Origin: Cantharellus purpuraceus | Taxonomy: Eukaryota; Basidiomycota; Agaricomycetes; Cantharellales; Hydnaceae | Direction of reading: 5' to 3' | Assembly: GCA_025174535.1 (NCBI GenBank) | Contig: JALBUN010000020.1 | Location: forward strand, 248,001-312,000 | DNA: 64,000 bases | In this document: piece after piece, positions 11,688 through 22,650 of the stretch | Position numbering within the stretch: position 1 is the stretch's first letter | How the letters are laid out: each line of letters begins with the position of its first letter | Translations under genes and position numbers: made by a program | The notes under the pieces: model-generated | Seen by the model: only the letters and a program-made list of their open reading frames with translations | Told to the model about the DNA's origin: nothing | Databases searched by the model: none

Positions 11688-12527
11688 ACTCTCAGATGAG
11701 TTTATAAAGTCTTCTGGACAAGTACCTAGTTGGCTTGCAGCAAATCCAATGACATACTCCGTCTGTTTGTAACAAACTTGCCAGTAGAATTTCAACGTCG
11801 GGTCAGTGTGAATCCAAAGTAATGATTCAACTGCGTTTTCCCAGTGTTTGCCTTGTCAGAAATACCGGTTTGTGTCATAATTCATTGAAGGGATGATCGA
11901 TGTGGATGCATGTTCGCTTTGGTACAGTGCCTCTTGACGCCCATTGATGTACCTTCGGCCTAAATGTTAGACCTTAAAAATCATGCCATTCGTGAATGCT
12001 CACCAGGCATTGAGATCGATTAGGTCTTTCAATCCAGGCCATTGCTTCATGTCCAAGTTGGCATGCAATGCAAGCGCAACTTGCATCTGCCGACGCCTTG
12101 CTTCATTCTATCTGTACTCTTCAGCATCGTTTCGCTCCATCTCACTGTTGTCTCGACCCTGCGTGAAACCATACCAATTCAGTATGAGTCTACCCAGAGT
12201 CATGCTCAACAGTGAGGTTACACGCGAAGTGTTGATGTCAAGTCCTGGAGCTTAAAAAAGATGATTGGGAACTATTGTATCATGGAGTGGAGCATCCTTT
12301 TGAAATGATTTGCGAACAGGTGCGATGGACTTGAGGTGAGGCTCTGGTAAAGTAGTGAATTCATTCTGTGAACTACCTCACTGCTTCCCCTGACCGCCTC
12401 CAGACCACTAACTCCCTCGTCGGAGACTCAGCAGCCCGTCCCGTCATATCACTATCGCTATACTCGACAGTGACAGTCTGAGAGACTGTAATGTTGATGT
12501 TTTGTCGTTGAGGGAACTCAGTCATTA

Positions 12528-12579
12528 CTATCGTCGACGGGGGATTGAAATCACGATCCCCCGATGTGCTCGTCGATAG
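12528..12579. other. 52-nt imperfect hairpin, copy 2
   Basis: Same fold as at 8786-8837. The left arm is unchanged and the right arm carries substitutions, so pairing is not strictly maintained. Confidence 0.55.
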
Positions 12580-12764
12580 CCCGAGTCCAGCCTGTTCGCA
12601 TTTAGCATCCCTTATACAATTTATACAGATCCATCGTACCTAACCATGATCATCGAGAACGTGATCCTCTAAAAAGTAGTCAACAGCCAAGAGTCAGCAA
12701 GCACCCTGTCGACTAACAAACACATACAATAAGTGGGACCAATATATCAAACCCTAGCGGACAG

Positions 12765-13629
12765 TTACTCATCAGACAACACACCAGGAAAGCTAAAAGA
12801 AGGCCATTTCATACCGATATATTGCACGTCACTGTATGCCAGGTACGTTGCAAGCGATACCACAAGCGCTGTCGAATAAGGGAATAATGTTACACACACG
12901 ATCATGAAGGTGTCGTAGAGGTTCTGTATCAACGACGACACGAAGAACGCGGCTGCGCAGCCGGCCAGACTGGGCGAGAAGACCTGCCAGATCATTGGTG
13001 TTGATTCAGAAATGCCTGGTAGTCAGACTCACCCTTGAAGTTGTTCTGCTATTGATCAACTCGATCACGATGCCTGATGCTAAAGCAGTCACAAAGGATG
13101 AAAGGTTGAAAAAATAATGCCAATACAGGTCGCACGTACTGATACCGCGGCACAGCAGGACCATGGGTGCAACAATTGTCCTTCTAGACAGAATGGATGT
13201 CATCCAGGAGACACGCCCCAGACTATGTACAGTCTGTATATCTGTATATCGCAAGTAAGTGCTTCAACTTCCAAATATGAGTTATCAATTGACTCACAGA
13301 CAATAAATCGGCGACATCTGTCAGAGTGATATACACTCCAATGCGTGTCACCTGCAACTCGTGTCGCACAACAGTCCCTAAAGCAGCCAGAAGGAGGCAT
13401 ACCTGTTTCCTATGGGAGGGCTGCGCGTGAGTTGCGATTGATGGACAGCTAAATGCCACACACAATTGTCCAAAAGAGAATTGTCGCAATGGCATAGGTT
13501 ATATATCGAGGAAGTTATATTCACCCGGAAGGACAAGAGGAGATGACAGGCCTTAATGTGGTTGGCATCAGAAAGTGGCTGATTTCCAGAAGAACCCAAA
13601 AGGTATTGAACAATATAACTTGCCTTTTC
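12765..13629 (-). pseudogene. Gutted copy of the membrane-protein gene
   Basis: Minus-strand remnant of the gene at 9025-10402. The last exon (12765-12995) reads AGCAAAFFVSSLIQNLYDTF and then jumps straight to YSTALVVSLATYLAYSDVQY. The intervening helix with YRIWRA and the ESGA motif is missing (about 130 bp deleted). The 1.0 kb that encodes the first membrane helices in copy 1 is also absent, with the junction near 13457. The IYRLYIVWG exon survives (near 13240). Without the N-terminal helices and the conserved seventh-helix entry this is very unlikely to make a working protein. Confidence 0.75.
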
Positions 13630-14030
13630 GTGCCATCATTGACATGTTTTGGTGACAGTTTAGCAATTTCACGATATGGTGTAGTGGATGCTTGAGTCAA
13701 GGAGGTCCGCACGTCGTCTCAACCATCACCATTGCATTGTCACCACTGGAGCAGCCAGGAGTAGACTGCTACCCATTGCACAGTCGAAATCGACATCTAG
13801 CAGATGAGTAGCAAGTAGCCCAGGCCATATGTATGATGGCCACCCCTGCACAATCGAAAGCGACATCTAGCAGGGGTTGCTGCTGAGGAACCCTCAGCAA
13901 CGGGACTTCCAGGATGGACTATTCCAAGTGCCATTGGTGTACCTAGGAAATAGGTGTGGAAGCAGTGATGGCTGATATGCAAGGGATGCACTATAGATGG
14001 ACGGGGGGGACTTGGTTATCATCACATCTG
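13630..14030. other. Intergenic, no gene seen
   Basis: Contains two copies of a short motif (CGACATCTAGCAG near 13790 and 13860) and otherwise nothing recognisable on either strand. Confidence 0.4.
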
Positions 14031-14290
14031 GGGGTGAAGAAATTGAAAGCCGGCAGCAAAAAGAAAACCAGGAGGATGAGGTGAATGATTTTGCAACTGA
14101 GCGCGAGGCTTCAGTTCACCCAACAACCAGATCAGCTTGAGTCCCACGCACGAGTTGGATAGGGGTGAAGAAGATAAATAGCAAGCTGGAGGCAGAAATG
14201 AAGAGGGTAGTCCTAAGGATTTTTACAACTGAGCGCGAGGCTTCAGTCCACCAACAACCGGATCAAATTGAAAGCCGCGGGTGTGTACAA
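14031..14290 (+). repeat. Tandem pair of about 131-bp units
   Basis: Two adjacent units both start GGGGTGAAGAA and share CAACTGAGCGCGAGGCTTCA (near 14094 and 14226). The middle of the unit has diverged. It is a decayed local duplication. Confidence 0.65.
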
Positions 14291-14697
14291 CAGCTGGCTT
14301 CTAAGATGATGGTAGGAGAAAGGGGAATGGCGCGCTAAGGATAGTTCGAGAGTGGAGCGCTGAGGTATTACGGTATGTATCTATGTTTGTACGGCATGTG
14401 ATAGGGTTAGTGGACGTCTAAGGGAGGTCTGTGGTGAGGAAGGGGAGTTTGCGGTGTACGTCCTCGGCCGTTCGCACCCGGTCCGTGGACCGGTCCATGG
14501 ACGCCGTCCACGAACAGGGAGGGCGAGTGTAAGGGCTCGGAGTCACCGAACCCCACACAACTCCGACAACAGCTCAGAACCATAGATAAGTAGTATAGTT
14601 TCCATGTAAATAGTAAGCTTCTTGCCCCCGAATATCTACTTGGTTCGAACTGGTACTCTGGTGAATTCTAAGTCCCTCGGGCTCCACATCTCAGCTC
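14291..14697. other. Intergenic, no gene seen
   Basis: No coding region supported. A GC-rich palindromic patch (GGTCCGTGGACC followed by GGTCCATGG) lies near 14486-14510. Weak similarity to the far end of repeat E2 begins near 14640, so E1 may reach further left than its well-matched core. Confidence 0.35.
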
Positions 14698-14957
14698 ACT
14701 GTCACCGTCACGTCTTAATGTTTAATTTGACATCCCTCTTACTGTATTATCATACACCCGCTTTCCTCCAAACCACATTGCCACATTTCACCGCATAACA
14801 TCCCTCCATTGCCGCCCATCCCCCCCTCTCCCCCTCTCCCAGATATCCAGCGGGGCAGTTTCATGCAGGTTATCGGCCTTTGGTTTGTACTACCATATAT
14901 CAAAGTGATGAAGGATTAAATTTAAATCATCTGCTTTAAGGTTTATTGGGCCACATA
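14698..14957 (+). repeat. Repeat E1 (possible solo LTR) at outer edge of left inverted arm
   Basis: Matches the reverse complement of 27612-27886, including CCCCGCTGGATATCTGGG (read on the minus strand), the run CAAACCACATTGCCACATTTCACCGCAT in part, GATTTAAATTTAATC and an end at ACATATG. The outer boundary of the inverted duplication (14959) abuts this element. The ends CA followed by TATGT in both copies suggest an LTR-type end, but I could not define both termini. Confidence 0.7.
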
Positions 14958-15564
14958 TGTTCCCTTCGTTAGTTATCCGATTTCAGTCACTCCTAGACAC
15001 TTCTCAAACTTCCACCCCCTCTTGAAAGAGAGGGCAGTGGTTGGTTTAAGGAGGAGCTAGGAGCGTCTTTTTCAGGCTGGCCTTTTATATATGTAACATT
15101 AACCCTACACTGTTCTTGTTCCCTGTATCCTCGGTCTCCATGGCTGCATCGATATGGCTTCATGTCAAGCTTAAGGTGGCCTCAAAAGCGTGGGAGGAGG
15201 CGGGGAGATAATACAAATAAAACGACGGCCCTTGTGATACTTACATATAGAAGTAATCCACATGCAGAAAGATAGCCAAGGTGGTCTTGAGGCAACCTAG
15301 AACGTCGAAGCAGACAATAATCGAACAATAATGAACAATGCAGTGTTAGTGCTTCCTAAATCAGTACTGAACACTTTGTCTCCGCTCTTTTTGCTCAAAA
15401 ATCTGAGTGATTGTTTGGTCGGATAACCCGAAGCCGGTATATGACAACTTTGATCTCCGCATATCCAGAAAACACCAGATACCACTAACATCCCTCTTCC
15501 GCTACTTTCGCTCATTATGGCTCGTCCTCAATCCTCACCCAAAAGCTCAACTCTAAAAAAAAAC
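14958..15564. other. Outer end of left arm, no firm gene
   Basis: Contains a 72-residue frame (15297-15515, minus) conserved in the right arm with one change (T/A). There is a TATATAAAAGG-like string near 15085 on the minus strand. No domain was recognised. Confidence 0.4.
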
Positions 15565-17249
15565 TCAGCCTGAGGAATTATCAAGTGACTTGAAAAAAAA
15601 TGTCTCACCGTCGGCTAGTTCACAAAGGTTCAGTCCACGCAGTGGCGGAATACCTCTGAGCACGCTCAGCACACCGTCCCTAGCTACTATCGTTGTCACA
15701 TAATGGATTCCAGGTGGGTCTGTCGGAGAAGGTGTCCCTCTGCGGGTAACAACCGCAACAAGGTCGGCCATGGAGAACCACTTTCCTCGTATTATTAATG
15801 TTTTTAACTTGGGGCAAATCCAACTGTTGGGGGTCGTGTCCCGAGAGAGGCCTAACGCTGTAATGAAAGCACTAGAGGAAATCGACAGTGTATGGACGTT
15901 TGTTGCAATACGCAACAAGTCCCACGCCCTCGCCGAAGAGAAATCGACAGCCGCCAAGTAAAGCGTCTGAAGCTTGGAACAGCTCACGAGCTGTTTCACT
16001 GCACCATAGACGGCATCCCCACCGTCATACCATGAGTAGCCGCGGAATTCAAGGCTCTCCAACCTTGGTGCGTGGAGATGAGTAAACAGAAACATATCAC
16101 CTTGCCGGGTCCTCGTGCCGAAATGAACGTTAAGCACTCGCAGCAGAGAGCAGTGAAATTCCTCCGAAGGGCCGAAATTGATGCCCGGAGCAATACAATC
16201 AAGGTCGATAATCACCGTGTCAAGTTGAGAGCAAGTCCTCCACAGGGCTATCCATGTGCCATACGGAATAAGGGGGTTGGCGGTCTCATCATACCTTATG
16301 ATGAGCTCCTGAAGATGATGAGTGACTTTGATGGATGGCAAAAGAAATGCACAGCAAGGCAGAGAAAGGGTCCGCAGGTGTGGAAACTCCCATTGACGGC
16401 CCACATGATTCCAACCATCGACGACGATTGCAGGTCCGTGAGATGATCCGATGAAAAGAGCCTGCAACGTGGAAAGTCCAAGCGTCGGGATGTGTGGTAA
16501 CGCCTTGTTGAAGAGCCTATATTCTCCACACCAGGAAAAGCGCTCGATGCGATGTAGGTTGGCCAACATGAGCTCTCCCAGTGAGGAATTCATTTCACCT
16601 TCATATATGTGATCGGAAATTTCAACATGAAGTGGAACAGCCCATGACCGGCTTAACCACGTGGAAAGAGTATGCTCAGGGTCCTTCTGTCTGAAGAACG
16701 TCGCATCGATCGTCACTGATCTCCACAAGTGAGGCGTCCCTATAGCGACCGTTCGCCACTCGTGGCATACCTGCGCGAGAACTTGAGGCGACACTGTGGT
16801 TGACATCGTGGAGAAGCATCCGACGGTGTATTCAAAGATCCGTTGCAGGATCTCTGGCATTAGCCTTCTCACCGGTGCCAGGAGGCCCTGCTGCACCTCC
16901 ATCATTTTGGACACAGCTTCATGTTGCGATCGTAGCTGTTCCATCTCGCGCTCCATGTCCAATAGTCGAGCACCAATAATGTGGACAAATTGTTGCTGAG
17001 AGGCAATCGACTGCCTGATTTCGATGGACCGTGCCATGTCCGGCACGAAGCTTGAACGCAATACTGATGCATCGCAGAGAGAGGGGGGTGGCAGAGGCTG
17101 ATGGGAAGGATCATTGTAAGGACTAGAGGTGCTACCTGAGAGGAAGCAATACAAACCGAAAGGTTTTCCGGCGATATGGTCGTCACGTTGAAGGCAGGGC
17201 CGGTGCTAGGAGATGACGAAGGAGGGAGACGAGATGTGGTGTCTGACAT
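15565..17249 (-). CDS. F-box protein B with LRR-like C-terminus, left copy
   Basis: Predicted two-intron gene. Exon 1 runs from ATG 17249 to 17157. A 59-nt intron (17156-17098, GTTTGT...TCAG) restores frame into PLPPPSLCDASVL. A coiled coil follows (MEREMEQLRSQHEAVSKMMEV), then the F-box: LAPVRRLMPEILQRIFEYTV with AQVCHEWRTVAIGTPHLW. The rest consists of LRR-like strands (LRTLSLPCC, LESLEFRGY, LKTLIIRGK). A last 39-nt intron (GTGAGA...CTCAG) leads to TGA 15565-15567. The intron has T8 here and T7 in the right copy, so splicing gives the same C-terminus in both whereas readthrough would not; this supports the intron. The likely role is a substrate adaptor of an SCF ubiquitin ligase (family knowledge). 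It differs from the right copy at several residues, including IIGARL/SIGARL, HIPTL/HVPTL, a DET/DEET indel and GTW/DTW. Confidence 0.85.
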
Positions 17250-17902
17250 GAAAGAATATGGAGGAGGGCGGTGGCGGAAGGAGACGAGAATTGGTAGCAG
17301 GGGTGTCAGAGGCGGTCGTGAAATCCAATGGAAAGGGCGCTAGTGGAAGGCAACGATTGGGGGTTGACTGTCGCGTCCCTCTGCAATGGACGCCTTATAT
17401 ATGGTCAGCCTTATCGGCAAACAAGGGGAAAAACACTGACAATCAAAGGCTCCGCTTTACCGAAAGCCCACCTCGAGGCAGTTTTGACAACCATTCATCA
17501 GATAAGCTGAGAGGAAGAAGAGAAGCTTATGTAAAATATAAAATTGACTTCGCTTGCTGCAACCCTTCCTGGGAATGCAGACTAAAGGAGCACATCGGGC
17601 CTATTGATGAGAATTTCGTACCCCTTGGATTTCTCCATGGGACACGAAGCCTCCACTAATCGACTCGTACTACGAAGGAGTGGGCCGAACCATACGATCA
17701 AACTTGATGAACTGATGCAGATGGTCCCCAGGAATGCCCATCTGAGAACAAAGCTTACCCTCATTCTTCCCTCAGCTGCGTTTCAGTGGCGGTGACAGTT
17801 CCCGGTGTCGACCAACGACTCCCGCAGATGTCTCCACGAGGTGATAGCACCGCTCATCTAGCGCCCGCAGCGTGCGTTTTGAACCGTATTCTCGATCCGT
17901 CG
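17250..17902. other. Promoter and 5' region of F-box B, left copy
   Basis: Upstream of gene B on the minus strand. A TATATAAGG box lies at about 17394-17402 in minus orientation (mirror of 35891-35899), about 145 bp before the ATG, with a pyrimidine-rich stretch between. A 133-residue plus-strand frame (17258-17659) is identical in both arms but antisense to this promoter and has no motif. Confidence 0.5.
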
Positions 17903-18572
17903 TCATCTCATGATCGCATCATGCGTCCCTACCAACCAGCAGGGATTGCGATGCGTAACGCATGCAGAGGATAGGCCACGGTGGGCACCAATGTTGAGTT
18001 TGCACCATGAGATCCACTCAAAGACCAACCAGCGATATACCGTGGGCAAAAGAAACGTACCTTGCCATTCGAGGCTTCCTGTAAGCCACGTATCGCTACC
18101 ATAAGCTGCGAGACTCTTCTTAGAGACTAAGAAGTCATACGGCAGAAGCCTGAACACCGTGAGATGCCGGAGTTGTTGTGCGTTAATTGTGCCAAATAGA
18201 ATAGGCCTGGCTGTGGCAGATAGCTGACTGAGCATTGTAGGATAATGCGGGCCGCGAGGTGATGTTCATCATCAAATGAGTTCGAGCCGATGCGTCATAT
18301 TCCGGTCGAGCACGGAAGCATGTTGAATAACACGTCCATTATGTACCGCCGTGAGGTGAGGTTGAATAATGAGATGCTTCCTATGTCTGGGAATTCACAT
18401 ATGCTGGCATGAACCGGTTAATGAAACGTACGGTTGTTTTCTTGATCAGGCTATCCTTATCTACCTCCTGTAACGCCTTGAGATGTTCATGATCATCAAA
18501 TTCACGAGGGACGACGATTTCATCGATTGTCTCTTCCATCTCATCTGCTGACGAGTAAACGGACAGCCGCAC
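17903..18572 (-). pseudogene. Short unrecognised ORFs (left-arm copy)
   Basis: Mirror of 34721-35390, identical in translation: a 110-residue frame (17903-18235) with QLRHLTVFRLLPYDF and a 63-residue acidic frame (18381-18572). They are the same remnants as in C1 at 2953-3598. The family is not recognised and the coding status is doubtful. Confidence 0.35.
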
Positions 18573-19162
18573 CCAGCGTGGATTGTGACATCAAACGGAG
18601 TCCCCTGGTCGCGTTGGGAGCACACCCCATGCGCTCTTGCTGGAATAGTCGTCGATCTCGAATCGACTCTGTCACCCTATGGTGATCTGACGCCACTTGT
18701 GGCGCACCCAAATCGAGAGAAGTCGACCAGCATGTCCTTTCAAGGATACCAGCCACAACCTCCTATTGAGTGCAAGGGGCCCTGGTAGATCTCTACATCG
18801 CAAGGCAGCTCCACCATCTCTCTTCTAATGTCTTAGGGTGTGTATGGGCGCCAAAGGATTCCCTGATGCTGGCGGACCGTATCGTGTCAGGTACAAAGTC
18901 CGGGTTCATGGTTATAGCATGGTTGAGATTGGGATGTTTGGGAAACGTGCTAAAAATTCGTATAAAGAAACAATGTAAGGTTCTCAGGCTCTTACGGTGC
19001 AGATAAAAACGAACCTGCTATGTCACATTTGACGTGGTGCCGTATTGGTCAAAGAGAAGGAGTGATTGAGGCTGAGACTCATTGATAATGTGGGGGGAGA
19101 CAGGGAGAAGGTCTTGTGGAGGCGACGTCGTGAAGTTGCGTCGATTGAAAGAGTGGAGAAAG

Positions 19163-19623
19163 CGCCGGATCCAACGTTTATTTTGTGGGCCTCTCCACCG
19201 TCCGAAAGCCTCCAGAGTCCGTTCCATTCGGCATATCTCTACACCAATTTGACATTGACCCCTCTATGGAGAGCATTGCAGATTGACCGGTCAAAGCCTC
19301 GGGCAAATTCCACATAGGCGACATCCGATTCTATTGTATAGACCGTATGAGTGCTTATCGTCTGAAGAACGGTTCGTGAGCTTTTCAACTTGGAGTTGGG
19401 CGGGGTAGGACAAACGTGCAGAGTGATGCTGGTGGTTAGTCCTGGCCCCAACTCATCTGCCATGATCCTTTGGATCTCAAATCATAGAAGTAATCTCGTT
19501 GGCTTTGCATCCTCGCGTAGTGGTGTCCCCGTCTGATGCTTCAACCGGAAAGTGGTCGCGCGCTCGCCGGATGTCACGATAGTGTAAATTGACACTTTGG
19601 TCCATCAAGTGGCCTTGTTGACC
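19163..19623 (-). pseudogene. Dynamin 3' remnant inside left arm
   Basis: Mirror of 33670-34130. On the minus strand it carries the HYRDIRR stalk match and the FARGFDRSICNALHRGVNVKLV stretch of the GED, broken by stops. It lies downstream of F-box gene A, as in the other two copies of the block. Confidence 0.7.
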
Positions 19624-20554
19624 GTAAGAGGAGACTGTCGATTATTAGTAACGCGAGGGTGACAAGGTGATATAGTAAGCCTTCAACTCTGGAAGTGAGT
19701 AGTGTAAACGCACCTTGAAAACACGCTAAAAAAATGGTTGTGATCAGTAGGGCTGGTTAGAAGTTTTAAAGTCATCTATACCTAAGAGTCTGGCCAGGGG
19801 AGATGGAGTCCAACCTAGTAAGTTAGTCAGCTGCATTGCGCAGCCACAACCCTTGGAACCCGCGAATAACGTCATGAAGCATTCTGCACATACACATGGA
19901 CTCCTGGCTCCGAGTGCAACTACCAAAAGACGATATTGCATCAGGTCGGCGCAAAACTGGGCTCACCGGCCCTGGTGGCATGAAGCTGGGCATGGGAATC
20001 TGCATTCAATCGTGCATCAATCCGATGTCCTTATCGCAACGTTTCCCTTTCTGAGATGACGCCAATTTCCCAGCACGGTTTGCTAAAGTCAATTTCGATT
20101 CATGCCGAGAACAGACCAGATGCGTCGTCAGGTGCAGAACTTGAGAATGGAAAGCGCGCGCGCCCTCTTCGATAAAGAGGACAGGGGTGGCGCGCCATGC
20201 ATCATGCACCAACAGTCTCAATCCCAGCTTGAAGCCATCTTCATCTACGTTCTCCAACTATTCGTCCATTCAGTCGCATAAACGCACGCAAAGGTCGACC
20301 GTTCACGTCAAAAACTTATCCATACCTTGTGGAACAGTTAGCTAAAGGAAACTACACAAACGTGATATAGATGGTCACAAGATCCCCTCTCCTGAAACCC
20401 CACGGTGGCCTGACTGATCATATTGTCTCCGTAACAGACCACTCGCCTCCTTGCTGACCTGCCTCTCGCGCAACACTCGCTTGCGATGGCCATCGGGCCT
20501 ACCATATACCTGGCAAGTCTGCACAAAAGCGTTTAGAGTCAAAAGTCACATGAC
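19624..20554. other. Downstream region of F-box A, left copy
   Basis: Conserved with the mirror sequence in the right arm and with 992-1960. Frames here (for example 20006-20257 minus, EEGARAFHSQVLHL) show no domain and probably reflect conserved non-coding or decayed DNA. Confidence 0.4.
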
Positions 20555-22081
20555 TCAGCGGGATCCCTCACCGTTAGCGCCTTCGACAAGGTTCACGTTT
20601 AGTTCTCCTAACGACTGAACCTCTCCAAGCAGTCCACGCACGGCGCCCTCAGCTTCAACATGTGTCAGATAGTGCGTTCCAGGTGGGTCATTCGGAGAAG
20701 GCGTCGCCCTGCGAACGATCATTGCCACAAGGTCGGCCATAGAGAGCCTATTTCCTAGGATCCCCAAGGTTGTTACCTTTGGGCAGATCCTTTCGTTAGT
20801 GGTGACATCGTCCGGGGATGGGCACAAGGCTGTAATGAAGGCGCTTTCGATACGTAGCTTATGGAGTTCCGTTGCAGTACGCAACAGCTCTCGTACTCTT
20901 TCCGTTGTGAAATGAATGCCAGATAGGCGCAGTTGATTGAGCGTAGAAGAGCAATCGGTCATGAGCCTGTCCAGGGCGGCAAAAATAGCATCCCTGTTTT
21001 CTAGCAATGACCACCATGCCCTTCCACAAAACTCAAGACATTGTAACATGGGCGCGTGGAGGTTGGCAAGGAAGAGCATGTCGTATGTAGTGTCGCCGTC
21101 CACTCCGATCCATACTACAAGCCGTCTGAGGTGATGGTAGTGGAATGTGGTCAGCGATCCGAGGTCTGTACCTGGAGCGACACAAACAAGGTCGACATGG
21201 ACGTCTTCCAGGTTTGAGCAAGTCTTCCACATAGCCATCCATGTGGCATAAGGGATCATGGCCGGGTATTCGTTTTTACTAATGACGAGCCTCCGAAGAT
21301 TGCTGGTGAACGTGGTCGATCTGAGGAGGGTTGCGCTGCTCCACAGCTCTAGAGATCGTAGTTGTGGAAATTTCCAGTGGCGGCCCACATCGTTCCAAGG
21401 AAAATCACCAGGGATGCGGTACGGGGATGGGAGTAACGCAACGGTGAGTGACCGTAAGCTGGTAAATTCGGATGCTGTGATGACAGGCAATGCACCGTTG
21501 AACACCGTGAGATGACCAGAAAATGCGAGGGACCTCCAACGGTGCACCTCAGGAAGCAAAATTCGAGTGGCAGAGGAGCACAAGGTGCCCCACATGTCTC
21601 TCGTGTTGATATTGATATCGAGTGGAACGCTTTCTGATCGACTTAACCACATGGAAATCATACGGTCTGCATTCTTGTTTTCGTCGTCAATTTCCACATG
21701 ACTCCACAAGTGATGCGACCCTAGGGCAACCGTTCGCCATTTGTGACACACCTGCGTCAAGACGAAGGGTGCCTCTGCGGTTGACATTGATGGGGCGTGG
21801 CCAACGGCATGATCGAAGATTTTTTCTAGGATCACCGGCGTGAGCCTTCTCACAGGTGCGAGGAGGCCCTGCTGGATTTCCAACGCTTCCGAGGCAGCTT
21901 CGCGTCGTGATCTCAACTCGTTCATCTCTCTCTCCATCGCTGATAGTCGGCCATCAATGCTGCGAATGAACCGTTCATGGGCAGCCATAGATTCTCTGAT
22001 GCCGGTAGATTCTTCTACGTTAGGCGCAAATTCTGACTGTAATGTGGATGCGTCATAGTGGTTGGACGGAGTAGGCAACAT
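20555..22081 (-). CDS. F-box protein A with LRR-like C-terminus, left copy
   Basis: 508 residues in one long exon from ATG 22081. It starts MLPTPSNHYDASTLQSEF, followed by a coiled coil (AMEREMNELRSRREAASEAL). The F-box is LLAPVRRLTPVILEKIFDHA with LTQVCHKWRTVALGSHHLW. LRR-like strands follow (LRSLTVALL, LRSLELWSS, LRRLVISKN, LQCLEFCGR). Translation is identical to 31212-32738. It is a paralogue of gene B, with the same order of parts and a shared motif, FSMADLVAVV in B and LSMADLVAMI in A, near the end. A 53-nt intron beginning at GTGAGG just before the stop would replace the last residues with a short exon ending in TAG (mirror of 32792-32794), as in gene B. Probable SCF-type substrate adaptor. 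Confidence 0.85.
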   Translation of the reverse strand: MLPTPSNHYDASTLQSEFAPNVEESTGIRESMAAHERFIRSIDGRLSAMEREMNELRSRREAASEALEIQQGLLAPVRRLTPVILEKIFDHAVGHAPSMSTAEAPFVLTQVCHKWRTVALGSHHLWSHVEIDDENKNADRMISMWLSRSESVPLDININTRDMWGTLCSSATRILLPEVHRWRSLAFSGHLTVFNGALPVITASEFTSLRSLTVALLPSPYRIPGDFPWNDVGRHWKFPQLRSLELWSSATLLRSTTFTSNLRRLVISKNEYPAMIPYATWMAMWKTCSNLEDVHVDLVCVAPGTDLGSLTTFHYHHLRRLVVWIGVDGDTTYDMLFLANLHAPMLQCLEFCGRAWWSLLENRDAIFAALDRLMTDCSSTLNQLRLSGIHFTTERVRELLRTATELHKLRIESAFITALCPSPDDVTTNERICPKVTTLGILGNRLSMADLVAMIVRRATPSPNDPPGTHYLTHVEAEGAVRGLLGEVQSLGELNVNLVEGANGEGSR

Positions 22082-22650
22082 GTTTCAAGACTGACAGCAA
22101 GACTCGTCGTGACGACATCTCCTGCGACGTGAGACAGAAGAGAATTTACCTCGAGGTTCGCCTGGCCTTTCGAGATGACGACAAGGAGTCGAGCTTGATG
22201 TGCAGTCTCGACTATTTGGCAAAATGCAAAGGGGCCGAGGCGACAAGTGAAGGAACAGAGGGCATCTGCTAGGAAGTGGGGTGCTGGTGAGTGGCGGGAA
22301 GAAGGCAGCTAGTTCTGGTCCTGTTTGTGAAGGTTTGCCTTGTTATGGTTGTATCCTAGTTGTCCACACCGGGAAAAACTCAAATTTATAATCAGAAACA
22401 GTGCACTTGACCGTCAGCCCCGCAACCTGCGCCTCGAGCGGTTTAGACTGACATTTGAGAGAGGTATGAATAAATCGAAGGTCATGCAAATTCCCTCATT
22501 CAACCCTTTACGCAACTCGCGGTCAATCGTTATGAAACTCGTGCATCGAGCAACCCGTCATCCAACAACAAAAAATATGCTTATGCTCCTACACTATATC
22601 CTACACTATATTGAATGGACATCATGTGGTACTCGTGTGCTGAGCGAGGG
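22082..22650. other. Spacer between dynamin 3' end and F-box A (left)
   Basis: 569 bp between two genes reading the same way (minus). It contains a likely 5'-UTR intron of F-box A (GTAAAT...GCAG, mirror of 31143-31171). The 199-residue plus-strand frame 22340-22939 is antisense to the dynamin end and shows no motif. Confidence 0.5.

Larger units (their letters stand above)
11688..13629 (+). repeat. Direct duplication, copy 2 (deleted)
   Basis: About 90% or better match to 7935-11089 with two large deletions and scattered indels. The distance between corresponding starts is about 3.74 kb. Confidence 0.9.

Noticed and set aside
15297..15515. Small 72-residue gene at the outer end of each arm
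   Set aside because: Conserved only because the arms are copies; no start context, domain or splice evidence.
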